From Pseudomonas wayambapalatensis (GTDB taxonomy: Bacteria; Pseudomonadota; Gammaproteobacteria; Pseudomonadales; Pseudomonadaceae): DNA of 64,000 nt. Shown here one piece after another: positions 8,459 to 16,440 of the stretch (position 1 is its first letter; the number at the start of each line of letters is the position of its first letter). A model generated the notes under the pieces. That model saw only the letters and a program-made list of their open reading frames with translations, had not been told where the DNA came from and ran no database searches. The stretch covers positions 3,261,501-3,325,500 of the forward strand of contig CP077096.1 of the NCBI GenBank assembly GCA_014268975.2. The letters are read 5' to 3'. A program made the position numbers and the translations under genes.

Positions 8459-9211
8459 TCAGCGCTTGTTCGCCCAGACCCCGAATGCCATGTCGCCGAT
8501 ATAGATCCCTTGCGACTGCATGCGCTCGGCATCCAGCCGTGCCTGTAGCGTTTCGATCCCCACCTGGCGCGCCGTGGCGATGCCGTGCTCGAGGATTCGT
8601 GGCAGGCACGCCCGTATGATCGCTGCCAGCCCGTAGGGGCTGTCCGGGGTCTGCAACAGGCATTCGGCGCGCAGGCTCTGCACCTGCAATCCGGCTTCAG
8701 TGAGGATGCGATGCAGATTGAAGCCGATGTGCAGGTCTGCCCCTTCATGGGCGAGCATTCGCTGGAGCCACTGCTGGGCGCGGCGATGCAGCGGGAAAGG
8801 TTCCAGACTCGCGGGCGTCAGGGTGCTGTCGTGCTCCTGGAACACCAGCACGCCGCCAGGCAGCAACAACCTGGACAACCTGCGCACGGCCAGAACGGCG
8901 TCTGGCTGGTACATCAGCACCCGCCGTCCGACAATGGCGTCGAACAGCCCCAGGGATTCGGGCAATCGATGCAGGTCACACGCGACGAACTCGACCAGGG
9001 CATGGCCCGAAACAGGCGACCGCTGGCGTGCCAGCTCAAGCGCAGCCACGGACTGGTCGATCCCGACCACCGCCCCGTCACGCCCGACCAACTCGGCGAG
9101 CAGCACACTCACATCACCCGCTCCACAGCCGACATCCAGCACCCGCATGCCAGGGCCGATGCCCGCGTCTACCAGCAACCGGGTGGTGAAATCCGTCGTC
9201 GAAAGTGCCAT
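8459..9211 (-). CDS. Class I SAM-dependent methyltransferase
   Basis: A 250-residue cytosolic methyltransferase. Motif I is [17 protein letters not shown] near residues 20-36, followed by an acidic residue at the end of strand 2 (VVGIDQS), the [10 protein letters not shown] loop and the [10 protein letters not shown] post-motif. The start at 9211 is backed by GGAGCAGCGC just upstream. It resembles broad UbiE/ArsM-like methyltransferases; the substrate cannot be stated. It is divergent from another methyltransferase of a different subfamily, with 114 bases between them. Confidence 0.85.
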   Translation of the reverse strand: MALSTTDFTTRLLVDAGIGPGMRVLDVGCGAGDVSVLLAELVGRDGAVVGIDQSVAALELARQRSPVSGHALVEFVACDLHRLPESLGLFDAIVGRRVLMYQPDAVLAVRRLSRLLLPGGVLVFQEHDSTLTPASLEPFPLHRRAQQWLQRMLAHEGADLHIGFNLHRILTEAGLQVQSLRAECLLQTPDSPYGLAAIIRACLPRILEHGIATARQVGIETLQARLDAERMQSQGIYIGDMAFGVWANKR

Positions 9212-9325
9212 GCGCTGCTCCTTGTCCGGGGAAGCCAGTGTGGCGGGGGCATGGGCCGATGCACAAGTGTCGGGGCAGCGTTGCACTAGAATGCTGTGCA
9301 TCGCCCACTGCACGCAGGCCAACCA

Positions 9326-9994
9326 ATGCCCAATCCCACCACCCAGTTGCTGGACAGTTGGCAGCACAATGCCAAGGCCTGGATCGAGGCCGTGCGCAGC
9401 GGCAGCATCGCCTCGCGCCGCCAGGTCACCGACCAGGCGATCTTGCTGGCGATCCTCGGCTGCCAGCCGGAGCGCGTGCTCGACCTCGGTTGTGGCGAGG
9501 GCTGGCTGCTGCGCGCCTTGGAGGGCCGGGGAATCGAGGCCGTGGGAGTAGACGGCGACAGGACCTTGGTCGAGTCGGCCAGGGCTGCAGGCCCGACGCA
9601 GGTGCACCTGGCCAGCTACACGCAACTGATTAGCGCCGAGGTGGAGATCGGTCGGGATTATTCGGCGATCTGTGCCAACTTCGCCCTGCTGCACCAGGAC
9701 ATCATCCCGCTGCTCGCTGCCCTGGCGCCGCTGCTGGCACCAGACGGCGCACTGGTGATCCAGACCCTGCACCCGTGGAGTGCGGCTGCGGGCAACTATC
9801 AGGATGGCTGGCGGGTAGAGTCCTTTTCAGGTTTCGAGGGCAACTGGGAGCCCATGCCCTGGTATTTCCGCACGCTGTCCAGCTGGCTTACCGCACTGGA
9901 CATGGCAGGTTTCAACCTGTGCACGCTGCAGGAGCCGCAACACCCCCAGAGCCCGGTGCCGCAGTCGCTGCTGCTGATCGCGCAACCCAAGTGA
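9326..9994 (+). CDS. Class I SAM-dependent methyltransferase
   Basis: A 222-residue methyltransferase with motif I RVLDLGCGEGWLLRAL near residues 50-65, VGVDGD for the ribose-binding acidic residue, and a C-terminal region containing YFRTLSSWLTALDMAGF that fits the substrate-binding side. The ATG at 9326 was chosen because MPNPTTQLLDSWQHNAKAWIEAV is the usual N-terminus of this group; the longer frame lacks support. Function unknown. It is divergent from the preceding methyltransferase. Confidence 0.85.
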   Translation: MPNPTTQLLDSWQHNAKAWIEAVRSGSIASRRQVTDQAILLAILGCQPERVLDLGCGEGWLLRALEGRGIEAVGVDGDRTLVESARAAGPTQVHLASYTQLISAEVEIGRDYSAICANFALLHQDIIPLLAALAPLLAPDGALVIQTLHPWSAAAGNYQDGWRVESFSGFEGNWEPMPWYFRTLSSWLTALDMAGFNLCTLQEPQHPQSPVPQSLLLIAQPK

Positions 9995-10019
9995 AACGCT
10001 GGTCGGCCACTGAGACGGA

Positions 10020-10925
10020 TCAGGGCAGTTCCGCGTAGAGGCTGGCCACATGCGCTTCCAGTTCCTGCGCGGGCGGCGACAGGTGCAGGACGCGATTGCG
10101 ACCGCCTTCGGCGAGCAGGTAGCCGCCCTTGCCATCGGGCACGATCGACTGCGGCGCCTTGAGGAAGGACAACACGGTATGCCGCTTACCCTCGGCATCG
10201 ATGCGCAGCAGACGCGCGCGATGCGTGGAGTCTTCGCTGATCCACAACCCGCGCTGGTCGCAGAACAGGAAGGTGGGATTGCGCAGTCCCTCGGCCACTA
10301 CCGGGTCTTCACCCCCTTCGTTCAGCGCACGGATCTTGCCGGCAGCCTTTTCGGTATAGAGCAATTGACCACCGCTGCAGCGTGTCAGCCCTTCGGTTTC
10401 AGTCAGTGCCGAGCGCAGCACTTGCACCTGGCCGCTCTGCCAGTCATAGCGCATCAGGCGGCCATCGCCCTTGCGGTCCTCGATGGCGTAGAGGTGGTCG
10501 CCGTCGTTCCACAGGCCTTGCACGCTTTCGCCGTTGAACAAGGCGGTGATCCGGCCATCGCGAGACAGGCTGACCGGGGCCAGCCCGCCCTCCTGGCTGA
10601 ACACCCAGCCACCCTCGACCGCAACCATGCCGTCAGGCTTGGACAGGCCATCGACCACCACCACCCGCTCCCCTTGTGGGGTGATCTTGAGAATGCTGCC
10701 CAGCCCATCGTCCAGCTCGCGGCTGACCAGCAGACTGCCATCGGCCAGCGGCAGCAGTGAGGCGGCCTTGGCCACGTCACGGTGGAGCACCTGCACGTGC
10801 CAGCCCTCGGAGGCCTGCACCGGGTAGAACGTCTGCCAGGCAAAAAAGCCCAGGGCACAGGTGACGACCCCGGCTGTCGCGGCCAAAGTCAGCCTGACGC
10901 CACGCTTGCGCAACACTTGAATCAT
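10020..10925 (-). CDS. Membrane-anchored beta-propeller (NHL/SMP-30-like) protein
   Basis: A 301-residue protein with one N-terminal hydrophobic segment (residues about 12-30) that acts as a signal or anchor, so the body should be periplasmic. The rest has repeated short blades such as DGSLLVSRELDDGLGSILKI, GGWVFSQEGGLAPVSL and GKGGYLLAEGGRNRVLHL, typical of six-bladed propellers of the SMP-30/strictosidine-synthase type. No catalytic metal ligands can be assigned with certainty. The start is supported by AAGGAG. It stands alone, and its role is unknown. Confidence 0.75.
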   Translation of the reverse strand: MIQVLRKRGVRLTLAATAGVVTCALGFFAWQTFYPVQASEGWHVQVLHRDVAKAASLLPLADGSLLVSRELDDGLGSILKITPQGERVVVVDGLSKPDGMVAVEGGWVFSQEGGLAPVSLSRDGRITALFNGESVQGLWNDGDHLYAIEDRKGDGRLMRYDWQSGQVQVLRSALTETEGLTRCSGGQLLYTEKAAGKIRALNEGGEDPVVAEGLRNPTFLFCDQRGLWISEDSTHRARLLRIDAEGKRHTVLSFLKAPQSIVPDGKGGYLLAEGGRNRVLHLSPPAQELEAHVASLYAELP

Positions 10926-11079
10926 CGATCGCTCCTTACTGTCGCGGCGATCCTAGCAAGGGGATGTGAAAAAAATGTCGTGACAGAACGCATCGCACCG
11001 GTAAACGAGCAAGATCGTTCAAGCCAGGCAGCTTTTTCCTCTGGCATGCTGCCCATCCCTGCCTTTGTCCGTAGCCGCC

Positions 11080-11781
11080 ATGTCCAGCAGTCCGCCGCTC
11101 GCCCGCCACGCCTTCACCCAAGGCACCGTCGCCATCCTGCCGTTATCGCTCGCCGTTGCGCCCTGGGGGCTGCTCGCAGGCTCCATGGCCATCGAAGCCA
11201 ACCTCAGCGCCTGGCAAGGCCAAGGGCTGTCGGCGATCGTCTTCGCCGGGGCTGCGCAACTGGTGGCGATCGGCATGCTCAAGAGCGGCGCCGGGCTGCT
11301 GTCGATCCTGCTGACCACCCTGCTGCTGACGTCGCAGCACCTGCTTTACGGTTTGTCCATGCGCCCGGTGGTGTCGGGGCTGCCGACCCGCTGGCGATTG
11401 GGGTTGGGCTTTCTGCTCACCGATGAACTCTTCGCCCTGACCAGCCACCACGACCAGCAACAGTTCAACCGTTGGTATGCATTAGGCGTGGGCCTGACCT
11501 TCTACGTGGCCTGGAACCTGTTCACCCTGGCCGGCATCATCCTCGGCCAGAATATTCCGCACCTGGACCAGCTCGGCCTGGACTTCTCGATCGTCGCCAC
11601 CTTCGTCGCGTTGATCACGCCGCTGGTACGCAGCGTGCCGACCCTGGTGTGCGTGGCGGTGTCGCTGTTCTGCTCGGTGCTGTTCAGCCATTGGCACTGG
11701 GAGACGGCGCTGGTCGCCGCCGGCCTGCTGGGCATGGCTGCGGGTTTTGTCTGTCAGAAATTCGCTGGGAGCCGCTCATGA
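11080..11781 (+). CDS. azlC: AzlC family branched-chain amino acid exporter, large subunit
   Basis: Polytopic inner-membrane protein of about 233 residues with the AzlC signature PWGLLAGSMAIEANLS in the first helices and LTDELFALT in the middle. AzlC pairs with the small AzlD protein to export branched-chain amino acids or related compounds. I chose the ATG at 11080 over an in-frame TTG at 11065. It overlaps azlD by four bases (ATGA), and azlD overlaps the AraC gene in the same way, so the three form one operon. Confidence 0.9.
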   Translation: MSSSPPLARHAFTQGTVAILPLSLAVAPWGLLAGSMAIEANLSAWQGQGLSAIVFAGAAQLVAIGMLKSGAGLLSILLTTLLLTSQHLLYGLSMRPVVSGLPTRWRLGLGFLLTDELFALTSHHDQQQFNRWYALGVGLTFYVAWNLFTLAGIILGQNIPHLDQLGLDFSIVATFVALITPLVRSVPTLVCVAVSLFCSVLFSHWHWETALVAAGLLGMAAGFVCQKFAGSRS

Positions 11782-12092
11782 TCTGGCTGCTGATTGTCGC
11801 GATGGGCGTGGTGGTGTTCCTCAATCGCTATGTCTTTCTCGAGCCGCGCCTGCCCTTGCGCCTGGGCTCCAACGTGCGCCAGTTCCTCGGCTTCGCCGTG
11901 CCAGGGATGCTCACGGCAATCTGCGGGCCGATCATTTTCCTGCCCGAGCATCAGTTGAACCTCGACCCGCTCAATCCCTACGTGCTTGGCTCGCTGGTGG
12001 CCATCGCCCTGGTGCTGTTGACCCGCAGCGTATTGCTGAGCATGCTGGCGAGCATGCTGATCTTCTTTCTCCTGCGCAGCTGGCTGACATGA
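11778..12092 (+). CDS. azlD: AzlD family branched-chain amino acid exporter, small subunit
   Basis: A 104-residue membrane protein with three to four hydrophobic segments (MIWLLIVAMGVVVFLNRY, then FLGFAVPGMLTAICGPIIF, then LVAIALVLLTRSVLLSML). Its size and its place right after azlC identify it as AzlD. It begins inside the azlC stop (ATGA) and ends inside the AraC start, so its translation is coupled at both ends. Confidence 0.9.
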   Translation: MIWLLIVAMGVVVFLNRYVFLEPRLPLRLGSNVRQFLGFAVPGMLTAICGPIIFLPEHQLNLDPLNPYVLGSLVAIALVLLTRSVLLSMLASMLIFFLLRSWLT

Positions 12093-12922
12093 GCACGCCC
12101 CTGCGCGAACAAATCCACCTGTGGCAGGCGCCAGCCCTCGGCGATGTCGAGATGCTGCACGCCCGCTATGTACAGCAGCGCTTTGCGCCGCATGTGCACG
12201 AAGGCTATGTGTTCACCGTGATAGAGTCCGGCGCCCAGTGTTTCTGGCACCGCGGCAGTGATCACCTGGCGCCGGTCGGCAGCGTGGTGCTGATCAATCC
12301 CGACGAATTGCACACCGGCGCCAAAGCCCACGAGGCAGGTTGGCGCTACCGTGCGTTCTATCCGGAACACGAACGTGTCACCGGGGTGCTCGACGAGCTG
12401 GAGCTGGGCCGCCACGGCTTGCCGCACTTCAGGCAGAGCGTGGTGCAGGACCCGACCCTGGCGGCGGCCTTCAGCCGCGTGCACCGCCTGTCGGAGGCCG
12501 GAGCGAGCGCGCTGGAGCAGCAAACCGCCTGGCGCGATGCGGTCCTGGCGCTGGTACAACGTCATGGCCATTGCAGCGAACCTGCTGCCCCCGGTCACGA
12601 GCCGGTGGCCGTGGCACGGGCCCGCGAACTGCTGGAAAGCCAACTGGCCGATCCGCCTTCGCTGGAGGCTCTGGCCGCGGCGGTCAACCTGTCACCTTTC
12701 CACTTTGCCCGGGTGTTTCGCCAGGCCACCGGACTGCCGCCCCATGCCTGGCTCAAGCAGCGTCGGCTGGCCCGCGCCCGAGAGTTCCTGCGCCGTGGCC
12801 TGCCAGCTTCGGAAGTGGCCTTTGCGCTGGGCTTCGCCGACCAGAGCCACCTCAGCCGGCAGTTCAAGCAGGCCTTCGGCGTGACGCCAGGCGCCTACCG
12901 TCTCGCCTGCCTGCACCACTGA
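12089..12922 (+). CDS. AraC family transcriptional regulator with cupin sensor
   Basis: A 277-residue regulator. The N-terminal half is an AraC-type cupin (FAPHVHEGYVFTVIESG, then PDELHTGAKAHEAGWRYRAF). The C-terminal half holds two helix-turn-helix motifs, SLEALAAAVNLSPFHFARVF and ASEVAFALGFADQSHLSRQF. It is co-transcribed with azlC and azlD, with a four-base overlap, so it most likely controls this exporter in response to an amino acid or a related compound. Being in the same operon as the exporter, and not divergent from it, it implies autoregulation. Confidence 0.9.
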   Translation: MSTPLREQIHLWQAPALGDVEMLHARYVQQRFAPHVHEGYVFTVIESGAQCFWHRGSDHLAPVGSVVLINPDELHTGAKAHEAGWRYRAFYPEHERVTGVLDELELGRHGLPHFRQSVVQDPTLAAAFSRVHRLSEAGASALEQQTAWRDAVLALVQRHGHCSEPAAPGHEPVAVARARELLESQLADPPSLEALAAAVNLSPFHFARVFRQATGLPPHAWLKQRRLARAREFLRRGLPASEVAFALGFADQSHLSRQFKQAFGVTPGAYRLACLHH

Positions 12923-12985
12923 CCCATCGCCCGGCAAGACCGCCAGCCGCTGCTACACTGAGAGGGCTGAACGGAGGATCCTGCC

Positions 12986-13213
12986 ATGTCAGAACGAGAG
13001 CTCACCACCCTCATCACGCTGATGAACCAGCGCCAGGCCTGCCTGAGCAGCGCCTGCAAGGAAATCGCCGACTGGATCGACCGGCAGGGCGATGTGCCCT
13101 CGGCGGGCAAGATCCGCGCGAGCCTCAAGGCCCTGGAGGCCGACGAAGCCCAGGTTCGCAAGACCCTGACTTCGCTGACCATCGATCGGCCGCTGCCGCG
13201 ATTCCGTAGCTGA
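12986..13213 (+). CDS. Small conserved hypothetical protein
   Basis: A 75-residue soluble protein with a clear ribosome-binding site (GGAGGATCC upstream) and normal codon use. It is largely helical, with two Cys residues (20 and 24) in the stretch QRQACLSSACKEIADWIDRQ and a C-terminal PLPRFRS tail. I do not recognise a domain. It lies alone between the AraC gene and the hairpin shared with the copper chaperone gene. The good start signals and the coding pattern make it a likely real gene. Confidence 0.7.
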   Translation: MSERELTTLITLMNQRQACLSSACKEIADWIDRQGDVPSAGKIRASLKALEADEAQVRKTLTSLTIDRPLPRFRS

Positions 13214-13236
13214 ACGACAGCAGGCTGAAAGAACAA

Positions 13237-13254
13237 GGGCCGCTTTCGCGGCCC
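13237..13254 (-). terminator. Rho-independent terminator, mainly for the minus-strand copper operon
   Basis: A perfect 7-bp GC stem GGGCCGC / GCGGCCC with a TTTC loop. Read on the minus strand it is followed by TTGTTCTTTC, which fits termination of the SCO / PCu(A)C operon that ends at 13265. It may also stop the small plus-strand gene. Confidence 0.7.
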
Positions 13255-13264
13255 CTGTAGGTAC

Positions 13265-13747
13265 TCAGTGCTTCATGTGCATGTGGTCGTGCCCGGCGTC
13301 CATCTCGGCGGTCAGCGGCTTGACCGGCGCCTGCACCTCAATTGTCTGCTTCTGGCCCTTGGCATCTTCGATGGTCAAGGTCAGCGGCACTTGCTGGCCT
13401 TCCTTCACCTGGTCGTTCAGGCCCATCAACATCACGTGAAAACCGTTGGGGTCGAGGGTGACCGGCTTGCCAGCCGGCAGCTCCACCGCCTTCACTTCAC
13501 GCATGCCCATCACATCGCCATTCATGGTCATCTCGTGCACCTGCACGGTCTTGGCCACCGGCGAAGCCACGCCCACCAGCTTGCTGTCGGTGCTGGCGGT
13601 CAGGGTCATGAAGGCACCGGTGGACTGCTGGTGCGGTACGCTGGCGCGCACCCAGGCGTCGCTTACGGTGGTGTCGGCCAGCGCCGGCAGTGCCAGGCCC
13701 AGCAGGGCGAGAGCGGCCAGGCCGCGCTTGATCGGTTGCATCGACAT
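13265..13747 (-). CDS. Periplasmic copper chaperone PCu(A)C
   Basis: A 160-residue periplasmic protein: a signal peptide to about residue 25 (ALPALADTT), then the DUF461 domain. The exact copper motif H-x10-M-x21-H-x-M is present as His71, Met82, His104 and Met106. The C-terminus adds a His/Met tail, HDHMHMKH, which could bind more copper. PCu(A)C delivers Cu(I) to the CuA or CuB centres of cytochrome oxidases together with SCO proteins. The gene follows the SCO gene with no gap, which supports joint work in oxidase assembly. Confidence 0.93.
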   Translation of the reverse strand: MSMQPIKRGLAALALLGLALPALADTTVSDAWVRASVPHQQSTGAFMTLTASTDSKLVGVASPVAKTVQVHEMTMNGDVMGMREVKAVELPAGKPVTLDPNGFHVMLMGLNDQVKEGQQVPLTLTIEDAKGQKQTIEVQAPVKPLTAEMDAGHDHMHMKH

Positions 13748-14356
13748 TCAGCAGATCTCCATCAGGGTGCGCAGGTCTTCGGCGCATTCCTGAGCATTCA
13801 GGGAATGGCCCAGACTCAGGCGCAAGGTGCCACGCGTATCGTAGACGTAGCTGGTGGACGAGTGGGAAATGGTATAGGTGTCGCCGGCAGGGACCTTCTC
13901 GTAGAACACCTTGAACTCCCGGGCCACCTCGTCGATTTCTTCCGGGGTGCCGGTGAGGGCGACGAACGAGGGGTCGAAGGCCTTGACGTAGGCGTCCAGC
14001 ACTTCAGGGGTGTCACGCTCCGGGTCCAGGGTGATGAACACCACCTGGAACAGATCACGGTCACGGCCCTTGAGCAGTTTGCGGATCTGCGCGGCGCGTG
14101 CCAGCGTGGTCGGGCAGACCGCCGGGCACTGGGTGAAACCGAAGAAGATCATCGGCATCGAGCCGTAGAAGCTCGACAGGGTACGCTCGTTACCCTGAGG
14201 ATCCTTGAGCTTGAACTTGCGCCCGAGGATCTCGTTGCTCATGTTCTTGCCGTACTTGAAGTCCAGGCCCCGGGCCGGGTTACAACCCGCCAGCAGGCCA
14301 AGCCCTAGTACGCCCATCCCGGCGACAACTGCGCGCCGGGTCAGTAGATCAGTCAT
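13748..14356 (-). CDS. SCO1/SenC family copper-binding lipoprotein
   Basis: A 202-residue thioredoxin-fold protein for delivery of copper, or thiol reduction, at cytochrome c oxidase. The start is Arg-rich (LLTRRAVVAGMG), with a lipobox LLAGC (Cys25). The metal site is complete: C77PAVC81 and His165 in the stretch YTISHSSTSY. The start at 14356 gives a normal signal sequence; a longer frame to 14443 does not. It is directly adjacent to the PCu(A)C gene downstream. Confidence 0.93.
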   Translation of the reverse strand: MTDLLTRRAVVAGMGVLGLGLLAGCNPARGLDFKYGKNMSNEILGRKFKLKDPQGNERTLSSFYGSMPMIFFGFTQCPAVCPTTLARAAQIRKLLKGRDRDLFQVVFITLDPERDTPEVLDAYVKAFDPSFVALTGTPEEIDEVAREFKVFYEKVPAGDTYTISHSSTSYVYDTRGTLRLSLGHSLNAQECAEDLRTLMEIC

Positions 14357-14567
14357 GGAACCATCCTTTACAGGGAAGGTGCCGGCCCTCGAGCAGGGCC
14401 GGTCGAAAAACCGGGGCATTCTGGCATGACACCCCCGCACCATCCAGACGACCTCTGGCAGATCGGGCTGCAGCCCTTGATTTACGGGCTGCGGCCTGTT
14501 GTCGCAGGGCTTGAAACAGTAACACTTTGTTGCTAGGCGAAGACATTTTTGGCGGGCAGCGAATGCA

Positions 14568-14633
14568 ATCGCGGGGCAAACCCGCTTCTACAGGCACGAC
14601 GCCGTACCTGTAGGAGCGAGCTTGCCCCGCGAT
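14568..14633. repeat. REP/BIME-like inverted repeat
   Basis: ATCGCGGGGCAA (14568-14579) pairs with TTGCCCCGCGAT (14622-14633). Inside, CTACAGG pairs with CCTGTAG. This is the pattern of pseudomonad REP pairs, placed just downstream of nfuA. Similar copies occur elsewhere in this window. Confidence 0.75.
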
Positions 14634-14641
14634 AGGGCCTA

Positions 14642-15235
<594 letters not shown>

Positions 15236-15284
15236 TCACAGACTTGCCGCCCAGTGTACGTCATGCCAAGCCTCGAACAAAGTC

Positions 15285-16319
15285 CTAGTAATTGACTCGG
15301 GATAGTGCCGGTTGCGCCTGGCGCATCCCCCGCACCCCGAACCAGGCCTTGAGACGGCGGTACAGGCCGCGCTCCAGCCACTGGTAGCTGAACCACGACA
15401 TTAGTCCGATTGACGGTACGCAGAAGGCGAACACCAGATACGGATTGAGCCGCAGCCGCTGGCTGATGAACCAGCCTCCCCACAGCACCAGCACATGGGT
15501 GAGATACACCGAGTACGAACAGTCGCCCAACGCCTTGAGCACCTGATTGCCACGAAAGTACGGCTCCAGTGCGACAAAGGCCAGCACCACCATCGCACTG
15601 GGTAAGCCCCAATGCAGCAGGCGCTGCGAAGCATCGAGCTGGTACAGCGCATACCCCGCCGCCGCCAGCACCGCCAGCGGCAGCCACAGCCCCTCGCGGA
15701 TCAGCCCGCGCCGATACAGCACACCCAGGCCGATGCCCAGCAGGAACTCGTAGATGATGTCGTTGTTGTAGAAGCGGCTGAGCACCCCCAGGCGCCCCAG
15801 CACCTCACTGACCAGCAGCAGCGCCGCAGTGACCAGCACCAGGTGATGACGCTGGCGCACCAGGAACGCCAGGCCGAACAACAGGTAGAAGAACATCTCG
15901 AAGTTCAGCGTCCAGCCCACATTGAGCGTGGGATAAAGCCCGTAGCCACCCGGGTTTTCCGCGGGCACGAACAACAGCGACAGCACCAGGTGCTGCCACT
16001 CGAACACCTGGTGCGGCATCCAGCGGCTGGCCACTATCAACAGCAGGGCCATGAGCAAGGTGTAGAACCAGTACGCCGGGACGATGCGCAAGGCGCGGTT
16101 GAGCAGGAATTCGCGTGGGGCGATGACTTTGTCGCGGGTCGAGAGGTAGATCACCAGGCCGCTGATGACGAAGAAGATATCGACCCCCACCGCTCCGCGC
16201 TCGGCGAGCAGGCGGCCGACGGGGCCTTTGGCATTGAAATCGAAGAAGATCTGCATGAAGTGGTGGCAAACCACCACCCAGGCGGCGAACGCCCGGAGAG
16301 CCTGAAGCGAATACAACAT
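15285..16319 (-). CDS. OafA/YrhL-type membrane acyltransferase
   Basis: A membrane O-acyltransferase (acyltransferase 3) of about 344 residues with roughly ten hydrophobic helices. The N-terminus has the family motif LQALRAFAAWVVVCHHFMQ with the catalytic-type His pair, followed by AVGVDIFFVISGLVIYLST and RALRIVPAYWFYTLL. Such enzymes acylate O-antigen, exopolysaccharide or other surface sugars. The start at 16319, with AGGACAA upstream, keeps the motif at residue 5. It has no sugar-biosynthesis neighbours, so the acceptor is unknown. Confidence 0.88.
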   Translation of the reverse strand: MLYSLQALRAFAAWVVVCHHFMQIFFDFNAKGPVGRLLAERGAVGVDIFFVISGLVIYLSTRDKVIAPREFLLNRALRIVPAYWFYTLLMALLLIVASRWMPHQVFEWQHLVLSLLFVPAENPGGYGLYPTLNVGWTLNFEMFFYLLFGLAFLVRQRHHLVLVTAALLLVSEVLGRLGVLSRFYNNDIIYEFLLGIGLGVLYRRGLIREGLWLPLAVLAAAGYALYQLDASQRLLHWGLPSAMVVLAFVALEPYFRGNQVLKALGDCSYSVYLTHVLVLWGGWFISQRLRLNPYLVFAFCVPSIGLMSWFSYQWLERGLYRRLKAWFGVRGMRQAQPALSRVNY

Positions 16320-16440
16320 GGGTTGTCCTGCGGTTCTTGGTGCATTCAGGCCCGCGATGGGCTGCAACGCATCCCCGGGGCCACCCACAGGTCCGACCGC
16401 AGAATGCCGGGAAAGGTCGCACGCCTTTCCCGGCAATCGA

